From: Meconema thalassinum
Taxonomy: Eukaryota; Arthropoda; Insecta; Orthoptera; Tettigoniidae
Reading direction: 5' to 3'
NCBI GenBank assembly: GCA_946902985.2
Contig: OX336392.1
Location: forward strand, 16,404,716 to 16,468,715
Length of the DNA: 64,000 bases
Numbering within the stretch: the stretch's first letter is position 1; each line of letters begins with the position of its first letter. The notes under the pieces are model-generated. The model saw only the letters and a program-made list of their open reading frames with translations, was not told the origin of the DNA and ran no database searches. The translations under genes were made by a program, and so were the position numbers. Shown here piece after piece: positions 21,650 to 32,734 of this stretch.

Positions 21650-21835
21650 ACTACCCTGAAGCGTAGTTGGTATCATGCTGAGTTTCTATGCCCAAGATCG
21701 CGGGTTCAAACCCGGCCAAAGTCATCGGATTTCTTAAGAGCGTTAAAAATCCCTCAGTATGCCATCCTTCGGAGGGGAAGTAAAGCCGGCGGTCCCATGT
21801 CATAGATTTATGGCATGTAATAGAACCCTCCACTA
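21650..21835 (+). mobile_element. tRNA-derived SINE
   Basis: An A-box-like GCGTAGTTGGTATCATGC near 21661 and a B-box GCGGGTTCAAACCCGG near 21700 are followed by CCTTCGGAGGGGAAGTAAAG and CCGGCGGTCCCATG, the kind of body found in tRNA-derived arthropod SINEs. No tRNA acceptor pairing is present. Confidence 0.8.
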
Positions 21836-21879
21836 ATTACACTTCTGTGAAGCTAAATTATAGGTTAGTTTGATAACGC

Positions 21880-22005
21880 TTTATTAGTTCCAACGTTCGC
21901 CACCAGATGGTGACTGCGATGGCATTTGATAGCCACGTCCGCTGCTATGTTTCGTGGATGATAGCATTTGGTGGCAAAAGTAGGAACTACTTGAAAAAAT
22001 TAATC
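21880..22005. repeat. small inverted repeat, possible MITE
   Basis: AGTTCCAACGTTCGCCACCA near 21888 is matched in inverted form by TGGTGGCAAAAGTAGGAACT near 21969-21988. Arms of about 20-28 bp enclose a ~50-bp core that also contains GATAGCC / GATAGCA motifs. Confidence 0.5.
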
Positions 22006-22099
22006 TTCTGCAGTCCTTCTACCTGAATCACAGATAACACACACTAATACAGCCATCACAATTAACACCGGTTATCAGACAGATTCTACACACACACCT

Positions 22100-22150
22100 A
22101 AAGTACACGGGGCTACATGACCACGTTGTCGCAGCCCCTAAACTGAGGAA
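22100..22150. repeat. short dispersed repeat, copy 1
   Basis: ACACGGGGCTACATG.CC.CG is followed by GCAGCCCCTAAACTGAGGAA. About 50 bases are shared almost exactly with 42801-42855. Probably the end of an unidentified retroelement. Confidence 0.65.
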
Positions 22151-22575
22151 CCAACCAACCTTAAATATTGCCACAAGAGTAATATTAACGGAGATATTTG
22201 TGATTTCAGTTTCAAAAATCTCATCCCGTCCCCATGAGGCACTTGGGGATCCCCTCTACGTACATACAAATTTTCATGTGATTTGCTCCAGTAATTTTGA
22301 TGCCAATCCATAACAGAATTCAAACTGCGGGAATATTTGGACATTATTCACCTTATCCAGGATAAATGCATGTTCTAGCCATAAATTCCAAATATTCAGA
22401 CAGAAAGCTTACCTTAGTTATAAAGATTAATAATGAATTGAACCACTTAATCTGCAGGGGATCTGCTATTCACTACTGTCCTGAGAAGACTTGTGTTAAC
22501 CTATCATGGTCCATTGTTAACCCTTGCCCAATCTCATTGGGTACACTCGTGTTGACCAAATGAAAAGCGGTTGTA

Positions 22576-23214
22576 CAGGATCACTATCTATGTGCATCCC
22601 GATAAACACGGCAAGCTAAGCCGGGTGTGACTGGTGCATGTCCATGGTTCAGCTGGTGGTTGACGCGCTCCGCTGACTCATATCATTAGTGTTTTGTCAT
22701 TCATATGGACGTGTATCTGCAAAGCTTAGACGTTAGTGTTGCACGTTTAGTGAGTATTGTGATTACTGTGATTGTTGGCCAAGCCTAGACAACAATTCAC
22801 ATTACGCGAACGTGTGTATATCCATAATTCCTATATGAAAAGCAGAAAATCTTGTTCTGAAACAAGACAAAAACTTCGAATCAAGTTTCCAGGAAGACCT
22901 GGCCTAAAGCCAGTACAATTAGGAGGCTCGCTAAACGATTGAAGGAAACAGGCTCCGTAAATAATAAAAGAGTTGACAGACATTCTTTCATCAGAAGATG
23001 TCAGGTGTGTGTTACAAGAGAGGGAGGACATTTTCAGCATCACCTATGAGCACTGTAAGTACACATTATTGAACATGTTTGGTGAAAGTGTAAAATTGCA
23101 CACTAACCACCGGCTGAACTGTGTAATGCGCGCTTGCAATCTGCGCCAGTCACAGCCGGCTTAGCTTGCCGTGTTTATCGGGGCACACATAGACTATAAG
23201 CCTGTACTAATAGT
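22576..23214 (+). mobile_element. 639-bp non-autonomous mariner-like element
   Basis: TA-flanked ends begin CAGGATCACTATCTATGTGC and end in inverted form …AAGCCTG, with subterminal ATAAACACGGCAAGCTAAGC inverted at both ends. Internally (about 22907-23010, + strand) one frame reads ASTIRRLAKRLKETGSV. This is the DNA-binding helix-turn-helix of a transposase type also present at 46637-46858 (SIRRRYERFQKTGSV). Frame breaks and the short length show that the catalytic domain is gone. It is the uninterrupted relative of the element at 8774-12667. Confidence 0.85.
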
Positions 23215-23264
23215 TTACCAGGCAATGCTGAAAAATAGCTTCTAATATTTCAATACTAACATGT

Positions 23265-23492
23265 TCTACCGTATTATTGGCCCCTCCCCTCTTTTGCCCA
23301 ATAGTTCTGTTACTTCGTGAACAAACTTCCTAGCTGAGCCTCACATGAAAAGCCTTTCCTGAATCCAAGCTGCCTGCAACCAAACTAGTCCTTCTTAGTG
23401 CATTCATTATGTAATTTATAATTATCTCTTTCCATACACAATACACACCAAACTTATTGGTCTGTAATTTTCATTATTGTGTTAACTTCTTT
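23265..23492 (-). pseudogene. LINE RT fragment, downstream half (split copy)
   Basis: The minus strand reads ITVLKEVNTIMKITDQ, then QLGFRKGFSCEAQLGSLFTK. This matches RT blocks of Jockey/CR1-type elements (NYRPISLL… and Q.GFRKG.S...QL). It continues the fragment at 25680-25925 after removal of the 2.17-kb element between them. Confidence 0.7.
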
Positions 23493-23639
23493 GAGGACTG
23501 TTACAGGTCAGGGAAGTCAGGGACAACTCAGGGAAAAAAAATTCCGGTCATGGAAGTCAGGGAAATTTTCTGCATGGTCAGGGAACTTTCTAATTTTTTA
23601 AAATAAAAGCATGAATCTGTCTAGTTGCCTGTAGCGCGA

Positions 23640-23715
23640 AGCTCCTTTGCTTTGTTGGGTTAGGGCTGCAAAATGCTAATGCAGATGACCTCGTAGTTCC
23701 GCCCCTTAAAATAAC
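23640..23715 (+). repeat. retroelement 3' tail fragment inside the DNA element
   Basis: GCAGATGACCTCGTAGTTCC, then GCCCCTTAAAATAACAATAA: a member of the tail family seen near 2399, 31995, 42335 and 50305. It ends in ACTAACTAACTAA. Confidence 0.55.
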
Positions 23716-24068
23716 AATAACTAACTAACTAAAATGCTAAAATTGTAAAATAGAGGAGAGAGAGCAAGAAAGGAACACATTGCCGTAGCCCTGCTGCTCT
23801 CGATACTTCGTCTCGTCGTTTGTCCCCACTACACTCTTTCCTCCACTTTCCCTTGCCCAAGTCGGTCGCGTTTCGTCGGGAATCGTGCTTGTTCGAGGCC
23901 AAAGCCTCTATTCCGCATGCACCATCCCCCTCGCGTCCCCTTTCATCTCGTCCGTGTTCGGTTCGCCAAAGTTTCGCTTTGTGTACCTTCGGCATAGCAC
24001 CTATGCTTGATCTACTAAAACAGAGATGATAGTCGAAAATCAGCTCGAACGTTCTCTCATTACGACAA

Positions 24069-24296
24069 GTGTACGATGGTGTTCAATCCGAGGGAGAGTT
24101 AGGTAAAGTGACTGTCACCAAAGAAATGCTCGTTAAGGCGAGGCATGCTCGTTCAGAATATGAAATTGCGCCTAAGGAGAGGGCCGCCGAAAAGAAAAAT
24201 AGGCCAAAGAAAAACAGGAGAGAGCAATTAGACGAGGTAAAAGAGTTGAAAACCAAAAGAGTCAAATTGATGTTAGAAAAAGAAGCCGAACTATAG
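24069..24296 (+). pseudogene. charged coiled-coil tail of a transposase-like ORF
   Basis: The 75-residue frame has VTKEMLVKARHARSEYEIA, then a run rich in K, E and R (RAAEKKNRPKKNRREQLDEV; ELKTKRVKLMLEKEAEL) ending at a TAG. The pattern TKEML..VR.AR..YE followed by a basic coiled coil is one I associate with the C-terminus of DNA-element proteins having GTCAGGGAA ends. That association is from general memory. No catalytic domain is legible in the remaining sequence. Confidence 0.5.
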
Positions 24297-25679
24297 TAAA
24301 GCCATCGCGAATGAAACTCAATTTGTCGAATTGAATGGTCTAGGGTAACACTAGTAATGATGGCTTTACTATAAATGATATTGAAGAACGTTTAAAAGTG
24401 CTAAACAGCGGGTACTTGTAGAGAGTTATTCACATAGATATATGCAACGAAAGTTTTAAAGCTAGTGTGTTAGCTCTTCAAAACGTGATCGTACTTACTT
24501 TCGCTAAGAATGTAGCAAAAAGGTGTATACTCCGAACCAAATGCGTGGTTTTCCTGTTTTAATCCATCGATTTCTTTACCAGTATCAGTCACTAAATTTT
24601 GTGTTTTCGATGTCTATATTTTTTCTCAGTATTGTTTATGTATTTCAAGTGTTAGTAATTATACCAATAAGATCTTACGGGCACAAAACATGGTATGGTC
24701 TTTCTAGCGTACGTCAGCTTTTAAGTTTCAAACCATTCTGTTTGTTCTTCAATTTTGATCAGTATAGGATAAGGTATCAACGAATCCGTGCCATACCAGA
24801 CTTAGTGTCGCCTAGACCGCATATGGATTTTGTAATCCATTGATGTCAGTCATGGCGCAGTCGTAAGACATTACAAGGTGTTAAATGTATTTCTGTGTTG
24901 TCCTTGGGTCCGTGCAATACTTGTTTGCTTCCTAGACAATGAAAAGCGCTTTTGCAGTCAATCGATGTAAATAAGTCCGATAGTTTTTGAGTGCAATTAA
25001 ATGGTTTAGTTTTGCCATTTTTTTTATTATCTATTTTTAATTTCTTTCTTACCTTAGCAATAATTTTAAAAGAATCCGTGCCATGTACGTTACTTACCCA
25101 TCGTATTATTTGACTATTAGGCCATAGTTTTTAAGTAATTAGTTATAACAATTGCAATAACCTTTTGACTGTAGGAAGTTTCATTGTGAACTGAGTGTAC
25201 TTGAATCCATTTTTTTTTTAGCATAACCGATTAATTTCTTTAAAAAGTCAAATGAAGCCAGTTTTCCCATGCCTTCTGAAGTGCTCACGGCAACTAAAAC
25301 TGGGCTAATTCTTAAAATTAGCTTTTTGTTAAAATCCTTTCTTTAAGCCTTTTCTTTACGATCTCTGAAAAGAAACTTTTTCTGTATGAGATAGCTTACA
25401 TATCTCGTATAATACAGTAGCTGGAAAAAAAAATTAGCATGGACGTGTATTTAAAGAAAAATATAAAAAATAATCACCATATGACGTGTGATTCAAAGAT
25501 GTAAATCAGTACCGGTAACTATCGTTTGATCAATTCCATGGGTTTTACTTTTTTAAATATGTTCATACAGTGATCAGAATAAAGTATTGGTGGTCAGGGA
25601 AAAGTCAGGGAAAATGGGATCTTAAGTCAGGGAAAATGCAAATCTTGGTCTGGTAACAACCCTGTCTTTATATAGGCTA

Positions 25680-25925
25680 CTCTTTCCATTCTTTAGGGAA
25701 CTCTTTATTGTTTATACAGTAATCTGAGGAGAGCCCTAGGTATGGTACAATTGCTACAACTACTTTTGATATGATCAATGCCTGGCACCTTGTTTTTCTT
25801 CCCTTTGCATGGTTGCATGATATATAATCCTTATTCTTGATTCTGAATAAGGAATGTTGAGTCATATAATTTCTCTGATGCCTGATGATTATCCGAGAAG
25901 ACTCTGGAGGGAGCCTTAACACTCA
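25680..25925 (-). pseudogene. LINE RT fragment, upstream half (split copy)
   Basis: The minus frame 25922-25677 ends SSDYCINNKEFPKEWKE, the FP..WK block that precedes the P..K..D motif at the start of non-LTR reverse transcriptases. The rest of the RT resumes at 23492 on the far side of the inserted element. Strongly degenerate. Confidence 0.6.
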
Positions 25926-26299
25926 TTGGTTCCAGCAGGGACACGATAGATCATGTTCCTGTATGGAAGTCATACCATCTGTTCCTGGGGCCTCGATGCT
26001 GTTTTTGTTGGACATTGTCCCTGTAGGGGCAGTTTCTTACATCCTGGGTCGACAGTCCTCCCCGCTGCCCAGTTCTTTGGTATTCTCCCATCATTCCTAA
26101 TAGCCATAATTCATAGGTAGTAGCTGTCAGATGGTGTTAATGCCCTTGGACAACTACTGCAAGGCAGGTGTACAACACGATAAAGTCGCTACGGTATATG
26201 CTGACCCAATGGGAAACTTTTCACCATGACAACCCCATCATTTCACAAAGTAGTGATGGGATAAAATTAAACATGAAATCGTCTCTTCTAGGCATGTCC

Positions 26300-26834
26300 A
26301 TACTTGCCAACTTTCCCGATTTAAGCGGGAGTCTCCCGATTTTACACCATTTCTCCCGCCCTCCCGCTTAACGTATTAAATCTACTGATTTTTCTACAAT
26401 TTTGCGCGTAAATTCGGACTAAAAGTGCGAGGTGAAAAACTTAATTCATCCCTTGTACAGGTCGATTTTACGTGTGTTGAAATGAGTTTCAATACCGCAG
26501 TTTCACTTCGTACCGATGATTTATAGATAACTACGAGGCTGCTCATTTGGATTAGAATATCTCTTTGTTTGAAATAATCGATGGTTAATTCAGCGTGTGT
26601 TCCTAGAAGTTTTCATAATAGCCTGAGGGGGAGAGGTAGTTGTAGGCTGCGGAATATTGTATATGTTTAACACGTGAAATTATTTGTGTATAACTTAGAT
26701 GTTGGCATTAATATGCCGGTACGCTATTGTGATTTTGTCGGTTCCTCGGTAACAGGCTATGGCGATGAAATACGATTAGACATCGATCGTATTCAAAATC
26801 TCCCGCTTTTTCAGTTTGAAAGGTTGGTAGGTAT
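26300..26834. mobile_element. hAT-like MITE, imperfect 8-bp target duplication
   Basis: Inverted ends ATACTTGCCAACTTTCCCGA (left) and ATACCTACCAACCTTTCAAA (complement of the right end) both lead to AAGCGGGAG. Flanks are GCATGTCC and GCATGTCG, seven of eight identical. Length is ~535 bp with no transposase. The 8-bp duplication points to hAT-type mobilisation. Confidence 0.75.
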
Positions 26835-26867
26835 GCATGTCGACTCTTTGAACATGGCATACACATA

Positions 26868-27971
26868 CAGTGCACTCCCGATAATTCGCGTGCGGATAAT
26901 TCGTTTTGCGGTTAATTCGCGGGTCTCCAAGAGAATTTTTTAAAATAGAAATTCTCACATCAACTAATCACCACGCTAAGTAAAGCAATCTCGCCGTCGT
27001 TTAAAAGAATTTTGATGCGACTCAATGCGTAAAGACGAAATCATTGAGATTCTAGAAGACTGAACTCCATTCTCTGCGATGTCACAGTAGGCCTACTTGC
27101 GCAATCTTTGAAACATACGAGCATGTTGGCGCGAGTGGTATAGCACAGATTTCCTTTATCTTCGAATCCCAAACAATACAAGAGGAATGCACTTTCACTC
27201 GGAACCAAACCCCCCTTTCCCAACAGCCACATTCCAAGGTCGCTGATCCGCGAGTTGTGAAGGGTGGATGCGCGGACAGCGTATTGTCAACAGCGATTAT
27301 TGCGTAATGGTGCAAATTTTCGCTACACTGTGAGTGTGTTTGTTGGATGCTCTTCATGCAGTCAACAAGCCGTGGGAGAAAAATACCACCACTACGCTCG
27401 TACAAAAGCAAGCGCTTGCCGAATTCTGTGACGACGATATTTCGAATGGGCAAGCTAGACGTCGATAAAGACTATTATGATTTAAGACTAGAAAACAAAG
27501 AAGAACTAACACGGAATTTGACTGTTGGTGAGGAATATGGAGATCCAGTTGATATCGAGTGCGGGAGTGATGCAACGGAACTCACGAAAGTTTCCCACAG
27601 TCAAGCTAGTGTCTTTAGTCACACTTATCTCTTAATAGAAAAACTAGATGAATTTTCGTTCTTCGGAAATGTGGAATCGAAAATTAGAATAAACGATCTA
27701 AGAAACAAAACGTGACGACTGTTTTATGTTGTTTTAAATATTAATGTAGGCATAATCCACATAGGCCCACCTCTAGCCTAGCATGTCTTATAAGACACTA
27801 CCTAGTACAATCAAGTGTTATAATTATTACATTGCGTGTTCAAGCCTATTTCAATATTTTAAACAATAGTTTTGTTTTTACTAGGCTTAACAAAAATGAT
27901 TGCGGATAATTCGCGGTTTTCGGTAATTCGCGGAAATTTGTGCATTACCGCGAATTAACGAGAGTGCACTG
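26868..27971 (+). mobile_element. internally deleted pogo/Tigger-like element
   Basis: TA-flanked inverted ends CAGTGCACTCCCGATAATTC and CAGTGCACTCTCGTTAATTC (complement), with repeated GGATAATTCG / GGTAATTCGC motifs subterminally at both ends. The form CAGTG.ACTC.CG.TAAT is characteristic of pogo/Tigger termini. At ~1.1 kb the element lacks most of the transposase but keeps a C-terminal fragment (27400-27715). Confidence 0.85.
27400..27715 (+). pseudogene. pogo/Tigger transposase C-terminal tail fragment
   Basis: The frame running to 27715 contains EEYGDPVDIECGSD and VSHSQASVFSHTYLLIEKLD, ending RINDLRNKT. Tigger/Jerky-like proteins commonly end in an acidic stretch, then a VSHSEA..AL...L...E helix and a final LR.L....K. 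The DDE core expected upstream is absent. This is a recognisable tail left by internal deletion, not a functional gene. Confidence 0.6.
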
Positions 27972-27979
27972 TACTGCTT

Positions 27980-30055
27980 AACGCCATCAGGTTTACTGAC
28001 ACAACACACTCACCTGGGTATACCAAGGCCTTATTCTTCATGGGCAGGTACAGATCTAGGGTGGCAATTCAAATTTGCCCAAATCATGAAAACCTACAAA
28101 ATTTCTTTCAGGAGCGTATGCACATTTAAGTTCAAGCTCTTCAACAGAAAAACATAAAACAACAGGATAACTTCTCAAAGAAATGTAAAATGAAGTTTAA
28201 CATATCAGGAAGTGAACATTTGTTCCAAGAAATAACAAAAAACAGCAACAGAGTATTTGACAGTCTTGATGACGTGGGTGGTAGAATTTGCTTTATTATT
28301 TTCGTGGTTACTGCACACCACACAACAATTTAAGGATCATGCAGGGAGTTTTGGTGAATCAGTCTTGGGTTCACAGATGATCAGTATCAATTGTTTTGTC
28401 ATTTCACATGTCCATGTTAATGAAACCATACCTCATAACTGTGGATATAAAATTCTGTCAAGCACGGACTGGATAAACCAATTATAGTAGTTGGCTCTTG
28501 GACTTGGGGTGTGAACATAAATAGTTTTGTACGGTCGATAATTAAGTGTGTTTCACAAAGATTTTCTCAGTGACCATAATAATGTCCTCTAATTATCTTC
28601 TGTTAAAACAGACGTCTCCGTGCGGTCTCCGAAGCCACCTTAACACCCACAAATTCCTATGGAAATGCTCACGATTATTACTAATGGACTCATTATAATA
28701 AAACTAAAATGAATGAAAATTATTTGTCTGTGGTAAACCTCACAGCCATAGTTGTGTGCCACTTGCCACTCCAGCTGGCATCCTTGGAAGTTACATGGTG
28801 TAGCTATTCCTGTACCAGTTACTGTAATTAAGGGGAGGTGGTACCCCCTATCTTTGCAATGCTCGTTTTGCCTACTTCACACATTATGTGATAATTATAG
28901 ATAATCTCCTTTGAAATTTGGTACACATACAGCATAAGGTGTTCAGCGCCAATGGTAGTTGTTAGACTTTGAATAATAACCTGGCTGAATTTATATAATT
29001 TTTTTTAACGGATACCTACCTATTTTTTATTTGATATTTTAACACATAAAATGCACAGTTTTTAAGTAATGCTGCTAAGAAAACTCCAAAATGTGTAAAA
29101 CAACCAATACTACAAGTGATTAAAATTTTATGCTCATTTGCCAGGTAGTACCCGAAATATTGGTACCTTTGTCTAAAAAAAAAAATTAAAATGGAGATTT
29201 TATTTAGTGTATGGCTTTACAGATACAATATGTAATTTCCCACAGAATAAATAGTATACACAATAGCATATCCTTGCAAACATCTCTTTTGAATTTCCCC
29301 TTTTTCAACAACTGACAAAGTATTCCAAGTTATGCTATTAATTTGGTTTTATTAATTTTAAAACAACATTACAAACATATATTGCTTAAATTTATATTTA
29401 AAGATCATTAATTCACACAAGGACACTCCAATAAGTATAACCTCCAACTTGAAGTTTTGGCGTCTTGCTGCTTTAAAAAGCCAAACAGAAGCAGCTATTT
29501 AAATTGATAAAGTTCTGATGGCGTTGTTACTGGCGGTTCTTTGGTTATATTCCATGTTCATTGTTATATCCTGACCGGGAGAGAGATATGTTCGCTGTTG
29601 CTCACGTGTAGGGTACTTGCAGGTGAAACAACAATGGAGAAATACAAAGGAACAAGTTTAGATTACCTTTAATGCATATTCTGGGGTCATCGGCATCTTC
29701 CCTAAACCTTTTCTGGTTTCTCACTACGTGTGGTGTTATTACAGTAAAATTCACTGCTTGCAAAAGATTTTCTCTTTGAAGAACCAGGGGTACTTTCGGA
29801 GGAGCATGAAGATAAATTTGTTTTACTTAGAATTCATATCTCGGGAAAATTTCAGTGCAATACTGTGACATCCACCACTTTATTTGCCATTGGTTAAAAT
29901 GGGACGTACTGTAATTATTTACTTACTTACTTTTGGAATTTCTTTTAAAAATATGAATTTTGAAGCCATAATAATAATAATAATAATAATAATACGGCCT
30001 CAGCTATGTGTGTGTGGATCTTTTGAATTGGAGTCATTTAAGCAATATTTTACTT
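27980..30055. other. unassigned AT-rich DNA
   Basis: No gene or repeat was recognised apart from an (ATA)n microsatellite at about 29968-29992. Confidence 0.4.
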
Positions 30056-30061
30056 TTTATT

Positions 30062-30200
30062 TTACCCCTGGCACTTCAGCCCATGAAGGGCCTAGGCCTA
30101 CCAAGCGAACGCTGCCCAGCAGATATTGGGGTGACGCGTGGTCAGCACATCGGGTCCCCTCAGCTGTTAATCTTGGTTTTCGTGACCAGGTTCAAGCAAT
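30062..30200 (-). mobile_element. SINE body fragment (same family as 40796)
   Basis: The reverse complement of this segment matches 40960-41075: GACCAAGATTAACGGCCAAG-like, then CACCCCAATATCTACA-like, then GGCTGGGCAGCGGTCGCTTG-like text. Only the 3' body is present; the tRNA-related head is missing. Confidence 0.75.
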
Positions 30201-30361
30201 ATACTCTCCAATAACTCTGAAACAGTTTTTTTTTTCCTTTCTTGCAGATTTTAAGATTTAAACCATTGATTTTGGTTCTGTATTGATATACTAATTATGT
30301 TTTTTATTGGGCTAGGGTTCTGCCTGAATCAATACTTTTATTGAAGATGATTTATTAGAAA

Positions 30362-30413
30362 TGGTACATGTTTCGAGGGCTAATAGACATTTTCTGTCCC
30401 CTTTCATCAGCCA
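30362..30413 (-). ncRNA. hammerhead ribozyme motif, conserved core
   Basis: On the minus strand: CTGATGA (30410-30404); a stem II of about four pairs closed by AGGG…CCCT; GAAAC (30374-30370); then ATGTA with predicted cleavage after GTA (30367-30365) and flanking CC. Stem III is minimal (C-AU-G), as in ribozymes of Penelope-like elements. The self-complementary CATG would allow pairing as a dimer. All invariant core bases are present. Activity is inferred, not shown. Confidence 0.7.
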
Positions 30414-30544
30414 ATATTAAGCACCAAGAGAAAATTATTTGATTGTGCCTTAATCATTTCAATTATCCTATCTATCTATATGGTGCACCATATTAGGTTC
30501 AGTGGCTATTGACATTTTAGTGCTACTCATTTAGTGCTTAATAT

Positions 30545-30594
30545 TGGCCGATGAAGGGGACAAAAGATGTATATTAGCCCTCGAAACATGTACC
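30545..30594 (+). ncRNA. hammerhead ribozyme motif, core-mutated
   Basis: Partner of the left-arm motif: CCGATGA (30548-30554) replaces CTGATGA, changing one core base. AGGGG…CCCTC closes stem II, and GAAAC at 30583-30587 is followed by ATGTACC. The core change predicts loss of cleavage. Confidence 0.6.
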
Positions 30595-31544
30595 ATTTCT
30601 AATGACCACATAAGTGATCATTTTCAATAAAGTATTGATACTAGCCCATTAAAAAAAACGTAATTTCTTGCAAATGTCGTAGTCTTGCACTGGCATGGTG
30701 ATGATGTGAGCCATATAATGTACCTGAAAGAGAATCCATCATTGCCTTCACAACAGAGAACTTTACTCTGGTTATGCAGATATTTATTTATTTAATCGTT
30801 TATATATTTGTATTTTTTGCTCTTTCATCACACCCTATCCTAAAACACAAATTATCACCCGTTCAGAAAAGGTTGAGGTTAAGTCTGTCAGCTTTGTATG
30901 CAAAATTGGAATAATTTCTGCAACAAAAGAGGTAACATCAACAACAAGTGTACCTGAAGACGGTGATCATCCAACTTCATGGTGGCGACTGCAGCTACTA
31001 GCTATGGCAGTGGCTCGACGAACATTGATAGGCTATCTCAACCTCCCATTGTTCTGTGTTTCAGAACACTGACTCTTGTGGAGACGGTGGTGAATAATGT
31101 AATTGACAAGTGCTTGCATGTGTGTACATGGTGGTAATTAAAAACAGTGTTTGTAACATTGGTGTAACACATTACTGGGATTTAAGAATACTGAATCTCA
31201 CTTAAATTTTAATTAACATAATTCAGTGCATCTGTATTTCTGTATGTAAGATTTTCTCTACAATTGTCATTAAATCCTAATTGAATGGCTGGTGAGAGAA
31301 TCATTGAATATTAAAGAAACACTGGACGAGTTCAGCGGGCTCAGCAATCTGCTAACCTGCTAAGTGCCTGCTGACTTGCTAGGCTAGCAAGCGTGAGTCC
31401 GCCTGAACGCTTTGCTACAAGCTGACGTGGGAACTTTGAGCAATGCACAGAGTTCCTTTGAATCTACCATACTTATTGGTCTATGATCTATGATAAATAC
31501 ATACAAAATAATAACTTTTATGCGACAGAGCTGTAGACAGCCCT

Positions 31545-31862
31545 GTTAATGCGCGGCGCTAGGCTGTGGAGCCAAGCTATCTGCGGACTCGGGAGACGTG
31601 AGTTCAAATCTCACCGTCGGCCGTCTTGTAAATGGTTTTCAGTGGTTTCCAATCTTCAGGTCCAGGCAAATACCGGGACAGTAAGTTGCCTTCTAATAGG
31701 CCACGACCTCTATTTTCCATCTCCTAGTCAAGTTTCATTAATTTCAGTTCTCACGAGGTTGGCGTCAGGAAGGCCATCTGGCGGTATAAACCACCCACCA
31801 CATAGACTTTCATCGTATCTCATCCCCGACCCTGTTGAAAACGGGAATAATAAGGGGTAGAC
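31545..31862 (+). mobile_element. tRNA-derived SINE
   Basis: An A-box-like GCGCTAGGCTGTGGAGCCAA and a B-box GTGAGTTCAAATCTCAC (31598-31614) head a ~300-bp body containing CAGGCAAATACCGGGACAGT and GCCATCTGGCGGTATAAACC, ending GGAATAATAAGGGGTAGACA. It has Pol III promoter organisation but no intact tRNA. Confidence 0.8.
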
Positions 31863-31989
31863 ATCCTGACGATAAGAATAACTCTTCTTTTGAAATTCAA
31901 TTTTATTGTAGGCTAGTCCACTCCTTTATAGTCTTATTAATATTAGGCTGATTTCTTATTTAAACATCCGTCTACATTTGTAAAGAAAT

Positions 31990-32060
31990 AAAAATTGTCT
32001 CTCCTATGTGTTATGCGGGGCAGATGACCTCGCTGTTCCACCCTTTAAAACAACAATTAT
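31990..32060 (+). repeat. retroelement 3' tail fragment
   Basis: GGGGCAGATGACCTCGCTGT, then CACCCTTTAAAACAACAATT. One of six tail fragments of this family in the window. Confidence 0.6.
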
Positions 32061-32734
32061 CATTAAATACCCTACTATCAAACAAGCCAATTGATGGGGG
32101 CAACATAACCCACAAAATTAACATGTATTAATTCCATAAAATCCAATCAAACAAGTTTGTTCATATTACTGTAGCCCATAGTGGTAAAACACAGCACTGT
32201 ATGCAAATAATTGTAGTACCAGTAAAATGTGGCAATTTAATTTCAACCCGATTTAACAGCGGGAAGACTGTAGGCCCAATAGGTTTAAATCATACACAAA
32301 AATAGATAAAGAATACGAGCCGGATTTGCCTTGACCAAACCAATTCCTTAATACAACATAAAATAACTATTAAAAGTCATCATCCTTAACAACTATACCT
32401 AGGCCTAGTGAGGTTAAAGATGAAGTTTACGAGCATAAAAGGTCCAATTACAACAATTATGCTATTGACAAATATTGTATCATATTACCTGTCGCCATTC
32501 TTGAGTGTAGATCTTCGTCTCTAGAAACCTAATAGGTTCATTCGCCGAACGTGCAGAACTTGATAAATTTGATTCCCCGCCATGCGCCGCAAGCTAGCAG
32601 AGAAAAAGTTTGCTGTTTGTGCTGAGACCTTGCTACCTACGTCACATCCACTAGCAAGCCCGCTGGACGGCAAACTCAGAATCTGCTGACCGTTTGCTGG
32701 CCAGCAATGAGCCCGCTGAACGCGCCCATTATTT

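Larger units (their letters stand above)
23493..25664 (+). mobile_element. 2.17-kb DNA transposon with GTCAGGGAA-rich ends
   Basis: The left end GAGGACTGTTACAGGTCAGG and the inverted right end CAGGGTTGTTACCAGACC share an imperfect terminal repeat. Both subtermini are packed with GTCAGGGAA motifs (23513-23595; 25592-25640 in direct orientation). The element interrupts a LINE reading frame, which shows it is an insertion. No clean target duplication was found; only TCTTT is shared. A short coiled-coil-like ORF lies inside. The superfamily is uncertain, hAT-related at best. Confidence 0.75.
30297..30660. repeat. foldback of two Penelope-type hammerhead repeats
   Basis: The left arm (30297-30418) and right arm (30535-30660) are ~120-bp inverted copies around a ~115-bp spacer. 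Each arm runs from a GGGCTAG / AATACTTT.ATTGAA outer part through an ACATGTTTCGAGGGCTAATA block to AGCCAATATTAAGCAC. Each arm carries a hammerhead-like core, minus strand in the left arm and plus strand in the right. Such motifs are known from the terminal repeats of Penelope-like retroelements. No GIY-YIG or RT ORF is nearby. Confidence 0.8.
31323..32728. mobile_element. TIR element with nested SINE
   Basis: The left end TGGACGAGTTCAGCGGGCTC is matched in inverted form at the right end (complement TGGGCGCGTTCAGCGGGCTC). Internal CTAGCAAGC / GCTAGCAAG and AGCAATCTGCT / AATCTGCTGACC motifs recur near both ends. The ~1.4-kb interval contains the SINE at 31545-31862 and a tail fragment near 31995. 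No transposase and no clean target duplication were found. Confidence 0.6.

Noticed and set aside
24523..24843. 106-codon + strand frame with hydrophobic stretches
   Set aside because: Located in the AT-rich interior of the GTCAGGGAA-ended element; hydrophobic runs are typical of T-rich non-coding DNA.
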